64,000 nucleotides of DNA from Holacanthus passer (taxonomy: Eukaryota > Chordata > Actinopteri > Pomacanthidae): contig JAFREQ010000043.1 of the NCBI GenBank assembly GCA_025331565.1, positions 6,333,001-6,397,000 on the forward strand, given 5' to 3'. How positions within the stretch are numbered: position 1 is the stretch's first letter; each line of letters opens with the position of its first letter. Made by a program: the position numbers and the translations under genes. Below the pieces are notes generated by a model that made no database searches, was not told the DNA's origin, and saw only the letters and a list, made by a program, of their open reading frames with translations. Positions 14,938 to 26,785 of this stretch are shown one piece after another.

Positions 14938-14980
<43 letters not shown>

Positions 14981-17900
14981 GTGAATGGACCATAACTAAT
15001 GACTGTAAAGCACTCTCAAACACGTCTCGAGACATGCTAATGCTGAGAAACAGACCAACACAGAAATGCATTAAACCCACTGACATCTGAGAAGCAGACA
15101 TCTAAATGAAGTTGTTTGCTTAGTAGTTACCATCAGATGTACTTGTTATCTATTCAGAAAATTAAAACCAGAAGTCATTTAATTTGAAAATTTGCTTATT
15201 ATATCTCTTGTATAAAAAAAAAAATCCATGAGAACTGTTTCTCATTCTGGTTTGAATGAATGTGTGTGGAAAAAGTCTCCTTCTGCAAAATGACAGATCT
15301 CTTCACCCGGAAATCTATTTTCTACTGAGAAAAATCGCACAGGTGAAGACAAGTGGCACGCTGGCACTTTGAAAAAGACGAGGGAGGCAGGCCAAGTCTA
15401 ATCTATTACACCCTGGATCAATCATGTCTGGCTAATCATTTCCCCCGTTAGCAGATGGGAAAATAACAAGGCTGATCAATCCAAGCTGCACAGTTTCCTC
15501 TGCTATCTAGTGATTTACTGCTCGCTGTCTCATGTATCACGCCACAAACCAGACTGTGGAAGACAAGGAGACTGGGAGAGAGAGGTACAGAGGGCTCTGC
15601 TAAGGGAGTTAGGCAATCCTTTAAAGAGGACTACTGTACTCGCTTTTCATAACTCCACCGACTGTCAAGCTCGAAATAAAAGTGCAAAAACCATGGAAAA
15701 CGTGGCGAGAACGCACATGGTTCTTGGCATTATGGCTCAGATAGTCTGCTGTGCTGCACTCGAGCGGAAACTCAACGACTGATTAACAGCGTCTGTCAGT
15801 GTCAACAGCCTGATCCTGTTCACGTACTGTAGGCAGCAGCCAGGCCGTAAACTGTACAGAGAGTACATCATGTAAACAAGCTGTTTTGATGGAGTCGGGC
15901 TGCTGCGTGTCCCACCAGGCCGAGGCGAGATCAAACTGCCCCGAGGCCCTTCATAACACGTCTCCCCACGTGCACGAGGCTTTGCCCTGGAGGAAGGTGC
16001 TGCCAGCTCACCCTGAGAACCGGGGCCGAGTGCTGCAGGCCTCCAGGGACTCCCAGGCCCTTCAGCTAATCCCTGGAGGGGGGACAGAGAGATGAGGGAG
16101 GGGCTCGGGTGAAGGGGGTGGTGTGGTGTATTCCTCTAGAAGGAAGGAGGGAGGGGGGGGACCCTCAAAAGGGATCACAGGATAGACGTGAGGGGTCGTG
16201 AGACTATTACAGCGCCTGTAAAAAAGTATATTACATGTTTCAGTGTTTTACAATATTGATTCCAGACACCTATAATCAATTAAAACTCACACAGGTGATT
16301 TAAGACATTACACTATTCGATTTATATGTGATTCATTTAGATCACTTTGTAGAGATCTGCTTTCATGTTGACATTAAAGGGTCTTTTTTCTGTCACATTA
16401 AATCGACTTTGATTCCATGTTGTATAACAATAAAGGTTCAAAGAGGAGGTCCAATCAATGTTTTCTACTTTAACAAGATAGGAAAGTAGGAAAAAACATA
16501 TTTCTGCACATTAAGTTATTTTTAATTATTTCTTTTGTTTTTCATGCCTCTGAAAATTATACAAATACACAGAAAGGGGGAAAAAACTGTATATAATCAG
16601 CGATAAGTGGTTGCAAGAAGAAATTGCTTAGTTTTAAAAGAAGCAAGCCAAAAATGTTGGAAACCACTTATCTGAGATATAATCACATGTTAAAATTCTG
16701 CAAGTAAAACCTCAAGAAAGCAGTCGACACTGACAGTCAGTGGTTTCATAAACTTGAAAGAAACTTGTTAAGAAGCTTGACAGAGATTGCTGTGGATTTC
16801 TCTCCCACCACTCTCCTCTTTCTCCCCCCCTTTTCATCCGCTCTTGCTCTCCCATACGCGGTTCTTTCTCTTTGAATGATTCCAAGTGACATGTTTCCAG
16901 TTCCTGGCCCCTTAACAGTGTCAATTAAAGCAAGAGAGAGAGAAAGAGAGATTGAGTGGGTTCCAGGGTTTTGGCTGCTGCTCCGCTCTCTTCAGTGCTC
17001 TAATCCGGAGAGCTGACATTCAGCCCAGCACAACAACCCCGGGAGCACTGGGAATCAAAGGGCTTCACACAGACTTTAGTAAGGGAAGGGGAAGAAGGAG
17101 GGGGGGGCGAGATATTTGAGAGGTGGGCAACACCGAAAGAAACAATATTGAGAAAAACAGAGAGAATGAGCAAGAAGAAAAGATGCAAGATACAGTGGAA
17201 GGAACGGACGGATCGGGGAGTGGAGGAGAATCCAAGAGGAGAAGGGAAAAACAGGCCAAAGAGAGGAAAGACGCGAGTGCCAGAGAGACACTTTGAGCGA
17301 ATGGAGCACAGAGGAGCAGAGGAGGAGAAGGACGGAGTAAAGGTTAGAAGCTGTGAAGCAGAGAGCGCTGCCAAGTCACATACTGACTGCACTTAGAGCA
17401 GGCCGGGGTCTGAGAGTGGTTAAAAAAGGCTTAAACACACACTGACTCGCCCTCTCTCTCTCTCTCTCTCTCTCCTTGACACACACTGACACAGGCTCAC
17501 ACATTCTGGGCAACATGTCAGGCCAAATAGCTGCGTGAGGAAACGACCACGGAGGGAATCATAAAGTCAAACGGCCCCGAGGTCCGAACAGCAACACAAT
17601 CAACTGTCCAGATGGCTTGCTTGATTAGAGAAATGGGCTCTGGAAGCTCTGAGGTTTTGGGGTTTGCGGGATTTGGGGACTTATTTTGCGCCATCTGTGA
17701 TATTATAAAACATTTAGATTAAGAGCTGCTTTAAGTTAATGAACCCATCTTGAACTTGATAACAGTTGAGGCCTCCCACTGAAGCCATCTACCTGCTGTC
17801 ACTCCCAGGGGACATACAGATGTAGACCAGGGAGCCACCATGTGGCCTCACAGTGTAACTCAGCCATCATGCAATCAATTCTTTTCTTTTTGGCTCCACC

Positions 17901-20900
17901 TTGTGGCAGTTCAGAGTAACTGAAAAAGTAACAAAGAACTATCTGGGTTACTGTGATCCAATAGGTTATTACAGCTTGTCAGTCAAAGTTTCTCAAATTA
18001 ACACTGCTGACGTTTTCTGTCTGAAAGCTCAGAAGCAATTAAAGTTCCTGTCCTCAGAGGGAAATGCAGCTGGGGGCAGATGTGAATGTGACAGTGGGGT
18101 TATTTCCACATAGAAATCAAATATGAGAAGCAGATCAACTGAGACATTTTTGTTGTATTTGAGTCAATCTGTAATATAATTGTAGGAATGTTGCATCTGT
18201 AATAATACACACACACACAAAAGTTTATAATAGTTTAAAGCCCACTCAGATGATTTATAGATTTCTTCCATAATTGCTTAAAAGTGTAACCCAAAAATAG
18301 CATCAGAGTCGTCTTCGCTAGAGACCACTAACACTGTACATCTTTGCACTGAGGCCACGTCCTCTGGGTATTTAGGGGGAGTTTACATAACGATTTACAC
18401 GCAGAGATTATTTTGTAGGCTCATTCCATGTTTTTCACCCAATGCATTTAAATTTGACAGTTTTTAGGCCAAAAAAAACAACTATGCAGCTGTTATCAAT
18501 AAATATAAAATTCTACTTTTAGATGCCTGATCAAGTCTTGGTGAATGCTTCCCTGTTTTGAAAATAAGCTAGGTTGACTTATAATTTGACAGTTATCTGA
18601 CTTTTCAATACAGGTTTGAAAAAAAAAAAGTTCGAGTTACACTTTAAAATGTGTTTTATGTCATCCCATATAGGCCACCAATACAGGCCATTAAAAAAAG
18701 TTCATTTATCATATTGGTCAAATCAACTTGCTCTTATAAAATATCAAAATATAAATTCATCTAAATAATTAATAATTCCTGTCTATGTCTGTTAAGAGAA
18801 AAAGGTGGAGGGGCACTGAGCAGGCTTGAACTTTAGTATTTCTAAAATTCTGGCTCTGGCCCTGATAGCACATTCAGATTTCCCATGTGTCCTTGAAACA
18901 TCACTCAAAATCTGAATAAACTCATTTGCATAATATTTTTTTGCAAATGTGATTCAGTTCCTTGAAGCTGGCATCATTTTTCATGTTGTGTTTCTGTTAC
19001 CCACGAGGCTGGCTGCTGTCGTAATTGTCTCCCATCACTATTACAAAAGCAGCCTCACAATTAAACTTTATTAAGTTGAACAGCCTGTGTCAGCTTTAAC
19101 AAAAGGTCTGACAATGACTGTGTTTATGTCTTTTAGAGACAATTACAAACATTAAACGATATGGATCTACTGAGGGCAACAAATGCCATTATATCTGACA
19201 GAACAGGCTCTGCTCTTAAGGTGCTCCTCGGCGAATCGAAGCGGCAGTAAAAGATTCAGCAGCGAGCACAATTAGACCCCAAACAGACCAGAACATAATG
19301 CACAAGGCAAGAAGGTGCTGCCATCACAAAGTACAGGAGTGGAACAGCTGGTCTTTAGAGCTCCACCAGAGCTAATGTGGTACTTCCAAGGCAACATAAA
19401 GCAACTCAAAGATGAACAGTGACACCAGAGAGTTGTTGGCTGAATTGCTGGTGCATCTCTCACAAGTACTGCAAAATTATGAGAAGGGAATTAGAATATG
19501 AAGAAATCATCGAAGAAGTAAACTCTCTCAAACAAAGAGTGCAGGAAAATAACAATTTCCCAATTCTTTTATAAGTTTTTTGGAGGACTTTTTCTTTCTT
19601 TATTGAATACTATGAAGGCAGACAAGAAAAAGAGGGAAAAGACAGTATGTCCTGCAACAAATGTGGTCAGAAAGTATGCAACTATTTGGCTAAACATCCA
19701 GATTTCTGATAATATGTGGGTCAGTTTTTTGAGAAGCAGAAGGGACCTACTGTATTTTAACAGCACTGAATAATACTCGTAACCTTTCTGTGAAAAATAA
19801 TAATACAGATCTTGACTGAAGCCTGTTGCAACCCTCTCACTCACCTGCTTTCACTGTCCAGGAAGACGGAGCCGCTGCTTTCACAGAGGGCCTCGCTGAC
19901 GGGGGACAAGCAGAAGGGGGAGGAGAACGTGTCCGAGTCCGAGCCCATGGTGCTGTCCCGACTCACTTCGTCCGACAGCTCGCAGGAGCCCTCGTCGCCC
20001 TCCTCCCCCGCCGACGGCAGCTGCTGCTGGTGCGAGGAGGGGTCCGCTCCGGCCTCCACCACCAGGCTGTGGCTCTCTGCCGAGGTGCTGCTGGTAATGT
20101 TCCTCTCCTCGTCCTCATCCTCCTCCTGAGCCGCTGGGTGACGGGAGTGGGGTCTGGAGGGGAAAACATCATCGGTATCATGTATAATATTGATATAGAG
20201 AAGTGTTTTTAATCTCAGTGTAGCGATGATCTTCATACTACGACTGCATGCTCTTTCTAATAGAGAATAATGAGAGTTTCATACTGAATGTCTTAAACCT
20301 TACAATTCTCTGTTTCTGCATGCAAGATCCAAAAGGCCTCGAGGATACACATTTTAAGAAAGCACATTCCTACCGTCGGCCTCGGCGGCGTGCATTCCTG
20401 CGCACAGGGGAGCTCTCCGGCGTGATGTAGCGCAACGCCTCCTCATCCTGCCTCTGGATGCGGGAGTTGGGCACCCAGGTCAGAATCAGAGTGGTACCCA
20501 GGCTCTCATCCTTCTCCGTGTGCACGCACAGGTAGCCTGCAGGGGGCAACATAAATCTAGTTAGGACAGTTAGGAGTAATTATGTTGAGAAAAATCAGGT
20601 AACATAAGAGGAAACGACAAGGCTTTGTATTTGAAGGAGGCAGCTGCAACCCAAAGACAAACAAAGATAAAGACACAAAGAGACACACAGGGAAACCTGA
20701 GAGGTAATGGCCTAGCAGCCAGTGGCAGAATGTAACTAAGTACATTTGCTGAAGTACTGTACTTGAGTACAAATTGGAGATACTTGTACTCTTGAGTTTT
20801 TTCATTTTTTTAACTTTATACTTCGACTCCACTACAGCTCAGAGGGAAAACATTTGTCTGATGGCTCTAGTAACTAGTTACTTTTCAGATTACAATTTTT

Positions 20901-21816
20901 CATATCCTTCCTGTCCAATGAAAATCATGTATCTCAAAAGTTTGATTTTGAAATGATCTTTAAATCAAAAAACATCAGCTATAATAGTCAAACACTGACA
21001 GGGAGCGTTTTACTGCACAGTGAGTACTTTTGATACTTAAAGTATTCTGATAATGCTTACATGTTTTTACTTAAGTAACATTTTGTATGCAGGACTAGTA
21101 AGTAAAGGAACTGAATACTTCTTCCACAGCTGCCTCCAACACCGTCACACACCCACAAAAATGGAGGATCACGTGAGATAAGAGACAGAGAAATGAAGAA
21201 AATGTTTTTAGTGTTCATACCAGGGCAAGAAAAAAAAGGCCACAAACTCTCACATTTTTAAAACCACTCAGTCAGAATCGTACATCCTTCACATGCAATA
21301 ATAAAGCAAGGTAAAATATTTTCACTTTCTGTTACAGCAGTTAGACAGTAGCAATAATGAGATCACTATAAAAGCCTGAATGCTGACAGCAGAGCATCTG
21401 GCCTGCAGCTGGAACTATGCCTTTTTTTTCTATTGACCTTTTTTATTTTTAATTTTAGCTTTAGAAAGCTTTTGTATATTTGTGTTATGCGTACTTGTTA
21501 CTCTGTATTAATATTTAAAAAAACATGTTCGTGGATGGGAAGTCAGTGAGGGATTGTGTCCCTGTCAGTAAACAGTTCACTCCACCCCCACATTCACAGA
21601 AAGAAAACACACTTTCAACATCAGTTCCGTCTAACCTGGGTTGTGCTCTGCCAGGCCGGGCAGGGGCTCTGCAGGGTGCACACAGACATTATTTTTGGAG
21701 AAGATGATCTCGCCGTCCAGGCCCGAGCGCAACGATGTGCCCCCTGCCCCGGGGTTAAAGGTCAGGAGGTCGGAGGCCTTGGACGAGGCACGCCGCAGGA
21801 GCCGACCCAGAGACAT
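6121..21816 (-). CDS. tbc1d16: TBC1 domain family member 16 (Rab GTPase-activating protein)
   Basis: Twelve coding exons join in frame with consensus splice sites: 21816-21636, 20536-20374, 20153-19845, 14273-14079, 13851-13704, 13613-13449, 12839-12691, 9963-9829, 9018-8832, 8581-8402, 7255-7109 and 6420-6121. They give 2259 nt, or 752 residues, against about 767 in human. The start (MSLGRLLRRASSKASDLL) and the family linker motif WVPNSRIQRQDEEALRYITP support the identity. An acidic, Ser-rich region covers roughly residues 115-260. The TBC domain follows, with the catalytic arginine finger in VDKDVVRTDR (about R462) and the glutamine finger in GYCQGM (about Q499), so it should be an active GAP. 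Mammalian TBC1D16 acts on Rab4A in receptor recycling; that role is inferred here. The C-terminus, in the last exon, is Pro/Ser/Thr-rich and differs from human. The largest introns are 14274-19844 and 21849-25443. No frame breaks were seen. Confidence 0.95.
7110..7254 (-). other. tbc1d16: tbc1d16 penultimate coding exon, end of TBC domain
   Basis: The exon (7255-7109, 147 nt) opens after a TAG acceptor with Thr-Asp-Tyr-Phe-His-Leu-Phe and ends Leu-Val-Leu-Arg-Lys before GTGTCA. It is listed because it is short and easily missed: it encodes the ATDQMLLHF helix that closes the TBC fold. Both intron phases are 0, so skipping it would remove 49 residues without changing frame. Confidence 0.9.
9030..9828. 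other. tbc1d16 intron with a possible enhancer-like block
   Basis: No coding sequence. The stretches at about 9190-9310 and 9540-9650 are non-repetitive and rich in TAAT, ATGCTATTTAAAT and TTTACAT-type motifs, as seen in conserved intronic enhancers. This is a composition-based impression only. Confidence 0.2.
10656..11091. mobile_element. Non-autonomous DNA transposon with terminal inverted repeats
   Basis: The block starts ACAACCCTGATTCCAAAAA and ends with its exact reverse complement (TTTTTGGAATCAGGGTTGT), 436 bp apart, within a tbc1d16 intron. The interior (CAGTCTTTTGTTGCTCCTG and similar) matches a dispersed repeat I recognise from many teleost genomes. No transposase frame is present. 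No clear target-site duplication is visible, so I do not assign a superfamily. A related left end lies at 30723. Confidence 0.85.
11270..11490 (+). repeat. Teleost interspersed repeat, degenerate copy (SINE/MITE-like)
   Basis: The order of motifs (TTAGTTGA..GACAGAAAATTAATC, then TTTCAGCTTCTCAAATGTAAG, then AATATCTTTTGATTT, then GTTTAGACAAAACAAGACATT) is that of an abundant fish repeat. Copies recur at 58350-58640 and, reversed, at 22925-23110. It lies in a tbc1d16 intron. Confidence 0.7.
11500..12690. other. tbc1d16 intron, no further feature seen
   Basis: AT-rich intronic DNA between the 11270-11490 repeat and the exon at 12691-12839. No splice-supported coding sequence or clear repeat was recognised. 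Confidence 0.5.
13881..13930 (-). repeat. Retroelement 3'-tail-like fragment
   Basis: Read on the minus strand this ends ..GGACGAATAAAGGAATATCTTATCTTATC. The same tail occurs at 35568-35612 (GGGACGAATAAAGGTTTATC) and more degraded at 31436-31466. A GAATAAAG..ATCTTATC tail is the typical truncated 3' end of a fish non-LTR retroelement family. The body is missing, so the family is not named. Confidence 0.6.
14616..14668. repeat. (CA)n microsatellite, long
   Basis: About 26 uninterrupted CA units, the longest pure dinucleotide run in the window. A second run follows about 270 bp downstream. Confidence 0.97.
14940..14979. repeat. (CA)n microsatellite
   Basis: About 20 perfect units of CA. It is probably length-variable between individuals. 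Confidence 0.97.
15390..15545. other. Candidate conserved intronic non-coding element (speculative)
   Basis: Within the 5.6-kb tbc1d16 intron. It is non-repetitive and has clustered homeodomain/TALE-like motifs (TCTAATCTATTACA, GGATCAATCATG, GGCTAATCATTT, GGCTGATCAATCC). No open frame with family similarity covers it. The call is from motif density only. Confidence 0.28.
17452..17474. repeat. (CT)n microsatellite
   Basis: About 11 perfect CT units in the large tbc1d16 intron, just after a purine-rich block (about 17060-17350) that would form a polypurine:polypyrimidine tract. Confidence 0.93.
17510..17690. other. Candidate conserved intronic non-coding element (speculative)
   Basis: A non-repetitive, evenly composed block (for example CAACTGTCCAGATGGCTTGC and GATTAGAGAAATGGG) beside the CT repeat. 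It is unlike the AT-rich intron around it. No coding signature is present. Confidence 0.2.
20720..21129. mobile_element. Non-autonomous DNA element (AGTACTT..TTCTTCCAC type)
   Basis: Begins CAGTGGCAGAATGTAACTAAG and ends ..GAATACTTCTTCCACAG, giving imperfect inverted ends (CAGTGG / CCACAG). The interior (GAAGTACTGTACTTGAGTAC, CTTCGACTCCACTACA) is a very common teleost repeat. It sits in the tbc1d16 intron between the exons at 20374-20536 and 21636-21816. No target-site duplication was found. A partial relative lies at 33006-33182. Confidence 0.75.
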
Positions 21817-22924
21817 CTCCTCAGGCACCGGGACACTGGGCCCATCCTCTGGATATTCGGTAGTAGAAAGGCAGAGGAGGAGAGGCAAGGTGAAGGACAT
21901 TAGAGAAAACAGGATACATGACAGTTAAATATCTTAAGGACAGTGTGACACAGCTTGGCACGGCACAGATCACCTCACCTACACTTCACCTCCTCTGTCA
22001 CACGTGGGCCTGTACTTACTGCAGTGTCCTTACTGCAGAATCCCCTCTCCTCTCTCTACTTGTTCAGCATTTCCCTGTGCCACATTTTCTTTGTCGCCAG
22101 CTGCACCTACTAACACAAACACCTTCACAGGATCTGTGGATACTGTACCAGCGTGTCACCAAACGCGTCCCACCTTCTGTAAACAACACACACATACGCT
22201 GTGCCGGTGTGTACACACGCAAAGACATGTGCAAACACACTTCACCCCATCCGTGTGAAATTCCGAGCAGCTATCAGTAGCCAACAGATGTTGTCCACAT
22301 CAGCGCTGAACTGGGATCAGCATGTCAGAACACCAGCGTTCGGCTTGTCTGCTTCAGAGGGAAAGTCTTGTGTGATGAGACGAACTGCGAGTCAAGTGAA
22401 AAGCAACGCAGCTCTTTTGATGCTGCAGCATGGTGTGTTGCTGAGGGCTTTGTTCTTTCAAAGGGTTTGAAGGGAATCTTACGTTTCAGGCTCAAAGAAC
22501 ACTAAAAGCAAATAAAGTCAAACTTTTTATTTTGCTCCTGTTCAGTCACCTCACATTGATCTCATTTTTTCTTTTTTCTTTATCGTGGGAGTCTCTATAT
22601 GTGGACCCACTTCAGCCATGTAGCCTCGTTTTCTTGTTGGCTCAACGCCGACATGTACTCCCAACTTCATCTGAGGAATGCTCCTTCCTTTTTCCTCAGA
22701 GGGCATGTTTACCTCTGCTTGATTAAGCAGGCACCCCACTTCCTGATGCCAGGCCGCAGACAGGAAGTTTGCTGGCACAACATCCAGGCATGACCTTGGA
22801 GGAATGACTTACTGTAGGCCATCATTTGGCTTATATTTAAAATCATGGGTGTAAGTTTGGTGCATATTAATCGTCATGCAGCAGATCTCGTAAAAAGGAG
22901 CTGCAGTTTCTTGCAGATGCCAAT

Positions 22925-23110
22925 AATCTTGGGCCTCAACTACTCTTTAATTTAGTCTATCAAATGTCAGAAAATTGTGAAAAATGCCCATCCCGAGGTC
23001 TGAGAGCCCAAAGAGGTGTTTTCACGTCTTGTTTTGTTCAACCAACTGTCCAAAATCCACAAATATTCCATTAAAAATGATACAAACCAAACCAAATGAG
23101 AAAACCGTCA
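22925..23110 (-). repeat. Teleost interspersed repeat, reversed copy (SINE/MITE-like)
   Basis: Contains TCTATCAAATGTCAGAAAATTGTGAAAAA and CACGTCTTGTTTTGTTCAACC, which are the complementary-strand landmarks of the repeats at 11270-11490 and 58350-58640. It is degenerate. Confidence 0.65.
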
Positions 23111-23467
23111 AATTTAAGAAGATGATGCCAGCATACGTTTGGTATCTTTAAAATCTGAGTTAAAATTGAACTGAAATTGTTACTTAAAAATGTTCCGACT
23201 GCAAATGTATTTTTTACTCAAAACGTGATTCATAAGGTAGACAGCATTGATTTTATGTTTTCAGCCTGAAAACATGATAATCAGAAACAGGAGGACAAAG
23301 TATTTGCTCGCCAAGTAACCCCTCCTCTATCTGCAAACCACAACGTTAGACTGCAACTGAATATTAGTGGCCAGTGGGCTATTTGCATGCTAACTGCTTC
23401 AAACAACACTCGACTACTCCTTTTGTAAATAAGACTAACGCAGTGTCCACAAACTCTGACTGCATCC

Positions 23468-23470
<3 letters not shown>

Positions 23471-23505
<35 letters not shown>
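23471..23505. repeat. (CA)n microsatellite
   Basis: About 17 perfect CA units in tbc1d16 intron 1. Confidence 0.96.
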
Positions 23506-23507
<2 letters not shown>

Positions 23508-25379
23508 TGAAAAACATGCTACCTGCACATAATGTGCATACTGACTGGGCTGGGGTCTTGAACATGACACACAGCTGCTTCCTGAAGCCTCAGAACAGCT
23601 TCAACACATTTGCTGCTCTGTTACTATCCGGTGGTTATTTTGGTCTGTATGTGATTACAGGGCCACTCGGGTCAGTTTGATAGGGCACGTTCAGGCCGGC
23701 TGTTAAGGGACATTCATCTTTTATACCGTCGACGCCTCGGTGTGCTCACGCTCTGCCTCTCCTCTCTGACCTTTCACTGTTTCATCAAATGACTCACATC
23801 CCTAAAACTCACTCCAGTCTCGCCGTGGTCTGTGGAATACTTCACATTTTTTAACCAACTATTAACAGATTGTCTGCCAGAGAGGGAACTTTTAGAAGAA
23901 CTTGAAACCTACACCACAGAATTTTAGCTGTAAGTATAAAAGCCACAAACTTCCAGGGTCTCAGCTTCTCACCTCTAGGCTACATTAATTAAGTTGTCAC
24001 GCTGCCATTTGAATAGAGGAGCCAATACTGAACACCCCTTTTACATCTGCGCTGTATACTAACATGCCTGAGGCAGCTGAAAGGAGACCAGGCACAAAGA
24101 AGGCAGAAAAACGAGGTTATTGTAAACTCTGCAGACGCTGTGCAAGTCATGAGGAAACTTTATGGGTGGGAGGAGTGCGTGTAGACTTTCAAAGCTTTGC
24201 TACATCTGAAGACACACATTAAAGCATTTAAAACATATTTCTCTTTCATGTCATGAATAATACACTGTGTGCAACAGGAGGTTTGAGATAAGTTATTAAA
24301 TTCACATAAGCCTTGTAAACACTAGCTGGTATTGAGGGATGGAACTTTTGTTGGTGTTGATGATTCTCAGAAGGAAACAAAGATGATTACACACTTCTGT
24401 TGTGGGAAAAGTTAAAGTGTGCTTAAATTTGTGATTCAATTTCTTCTCTAAATTATACCACACTGGATCTATTGGCTGGGTGGATATTGGCCTATATTAG
24501 CTTACCTCAAATATACTGACATCACCATGTATGTCAACTGATAAGAAAAAAGAAATGATTGAGGTATTTCAGAAACAGTAACGCCATGATATTAATATCC
24601 TACCACAGAGTGCTGACAGGGCTAGTTTTAAACTATGAGTGCATATCATGACCAGAATTATTTAGTAAAGAAATGTAAGGGATCTTTGATAAAAATATTT
24701 GCTTATGGTTTGTGTTCATGTAAGAAAAAAAGGTAATCAGACAATTTTTTAAACTTTCAAATATCAAAATCAGAATCCTGCTTCCACCTCCTCCAATCTT
24801 TTTCTGCACACATAGTGGAGAAAAACATTAAAAACAAGTTACACATCAATGCAATCAACACAAGAACTACAGCCTGCAAAACCACCTCAGGGCTGGATCC
24901 CCTCCTCTCTACCATGGAATGCAAAATGTATGCACTTATGAAAAAAACTGTTGCACACAGGTATTTTCACATTTTGCAAGTGAGTGCATGGTGTGAATTC
25001 AGGTGAGAGGTGGGTCAACCCTACCAAAATAAAAGCACAGATTAGAGGTGCAGAGGCGTGCCATCATGTCAGCCCATCATCACACTCCTGCATCCGCCTG
25101 ACAGGAGCAGAGGGGATGATGGGACCAGGCTTTTACCACCACAGCACTATTTACACACAGGCCTGCACTAATACACTGACATACTATGTGTGTGTTTTTT
25201 TGGCCCGAGCAACATTAATATTTTAGTTAAGCTGCCGACATTATGGCCGAGATCCTCAGCTGCTTTCATTTAAAAGCATTCGCGTTTAGAGGCAACTTTA
25301 AAGTTTGTTTTAGCACAAAATGCCACATTATTCGTGCAGGATTAAACGTGTCCTTCTTCTCTGCTGGTTTACACCTGAT

Positions 25380-25780
25380 CCAGCTGGAGAAATGAATGAA
25401 TAGCGGAGCAGCGTGGAGAGAAACGGGGCCAGGCGGCGCTCACCTTCAGTCCGGCCGCAGGACTCTACAGCCCGGGTCGGACATCCATGTCAGCTGGGGA
25501 CCGAGCGGCGAGCACCGGCGTCCTCTCACCGGCTTTCTCCCGGATTTCACCCAGCTGTTAGGAGCTCTAGTCCTTGTTTGTATCCCTGTGTTTTCCGACA
25601 GTGACACCACACGTTTGATTGCTGCTCTTTCCACAGCTAAAAAACACACATCCGGTTTCAACTTTCAAAATAAACTCCTCCCTCATGAAGAAAGCTGGTT
25701 GGCGCTTTAATTTGTAAGCCGGATCTCTCTCACTTCCTGTTACTACTCGGTCGCGTGCGTCTAACTTGACTTAAGCAGAC
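25380..25780 (-). promoter_or_regulatory. tbc1d16: CpG-rich promoter and non-coding first exon of tbc1d16
   Basis: CpG density rises sharply here against the AT-rich surroundings. On the minus strand a strong donor (CTGAAG|GTGAGC) ends the exon at 25444. That exon would extend up to roughly 25600-25700 and, spliced to the acceptor before 21848, gives a 5' UTR. The transcription start itself is not resolved. The 3' end of gaa lies only about 0.7-0.8 kb upstream, so the promoter is compact. Confidence 0.6.
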
Positions 25781-25789
25781 CAATCCTCC

Positions 25790-26480
25790 TAATTTCGCTG
25801 CTTCCGGAATGTCAAATCTTTTCCATCACATAAACCGGGAATTTTAGATCAAAAACACGGAGGGATTTCAAGGCAACTTGACCTCAAGACTTTAACATAC
25901 AAATAAATATATTTTACATGAACCTGAGGCTGCCTTTAAGATCTGACCCCGCTTTACCAGAAGTGACGTTTGAAAGGTCGCTGGTTGGTCCATCATCAGG
26001 ACCAGAGCTGGAGTCAGAGCATCCCATCACACAGCGCACCTGTCTGCTCAAAACCTCTTCTGCTTTAGGCAAGAAATCATTCATCTCCTCATCACATTAA
26101 AAAGTCCAGATTTACTGCCTGCAACCTATCAATTTTTTTTTAAAAACCAAATGTTTTGACTCAGAATTTTACATTAGAAGTAAATTTGATGACACAGCAA
26201 TTCTATATTTGTGCAATATATACTGTACAAAGATGGTGGAAGCTACATGCAAATTCTATAGTTTGGGGGCAGCTTATTCAAACTCCTCCACTAATATCAA
26301 AAGCTAATACAGCAGCGGTATCCTAAAATATTATGTTGATAAAAAGTAAGTGATAGAAGTTGGTATAGTGGATCTAATTTCAGAGAACAATGAATGCAGA
26401 CAGCAGAAATAGCATGTGCACCATCTTTGGAGAATCAATAAAAATGCTGATGAGCGCTGCAGACAAATGCATCTCTTTTT
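25790..26480. other. Short intergenic spacer between the tbc1d16 promoter and the gaa 3' end
   Basis: No gene seen. In mammals CCDC40 lies between TBC1D16 and GAA; no CCDC40-like exon fits in this spacer, so it is absent from this position. Confidence 0.6.
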
Positions 26481-26490
26481 TTTCTCCATT

Positions 26491-26496
26491 TTTATT
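26491..26496 (-). terminator. gaa: Probable gaa polyadenylation signal (AATAAA)
   Basis: TTTATT on the plus strand reads AATAAA on the minus strand, about 290 nt past the gaa stop codon at 26788-26786. It is the first such hexamer I found after the stop and gives a 3' UTR of ordinary length. Confidence 0.6.
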
Positions 26497-26785
26497 CATA
26501 ATGCACTTCAGTAGCACAGATGTACAAACATGATTTTAAAAACGTTTTCTTGAATCAACAGTGGTTAGCAGCAACGAAAATGGCCTAGCAAGAAAAACAG
26601 ATACGTCAAGATGATGGCTCCCTTTGCTTGATATCATCACCTTTTTAAAAACCTGCTGCTTACAAAGCACTACATTCTGATTTGAGCAAAGAGGTAGAGC
26701 AAGCGTTAAGTGCATCCTGAGCTCTTGCAGCTGTAAAAAAATGTAAAGGCACCCAAAGGTTCTTGGGTAATTAAAGTTGAGTGCA

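Larger units (their letters stand above)
14274..19844. other. Large tbc1d16 intron (5.6 kb)
   Basis: The intron separates the exon encoding the acidic linker (20153-19845) from the exon leading into ALEQLCGVFRVDLGHM (14273-14079). Donor and acceptor match consensus and split an arginine codon (AG|G). It holds two long CA repeats, a CT repeat, a polypurine tract near 17060-17350 and some non-repetitive blocks noted separately. No additional exon was recognised. Confidence 0.8.
21817..25443. other. tbc1d16: tbc1d16 5' UTR of coding exon 2 and first intron
   Basis: A CAG acceptor at 21849-21850 starts the coding exon at 21848, giving about 32 nt of 5' UTR before the ATG at 21816. From 21849 to 25443 is intron 1, matched to a GTGAGC donor at 25443. 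It holds a CA repeat and one reversed interspersed repeat. The rest is unremarkable; no exon was recognised. Confidence 0.75.

Noticed and set aside
25918..26100. 60-codon plus-strand frame in the gaa-tbc1d16 spacer
   Set aside because: Short, with no similarity and no splice or promoter context.
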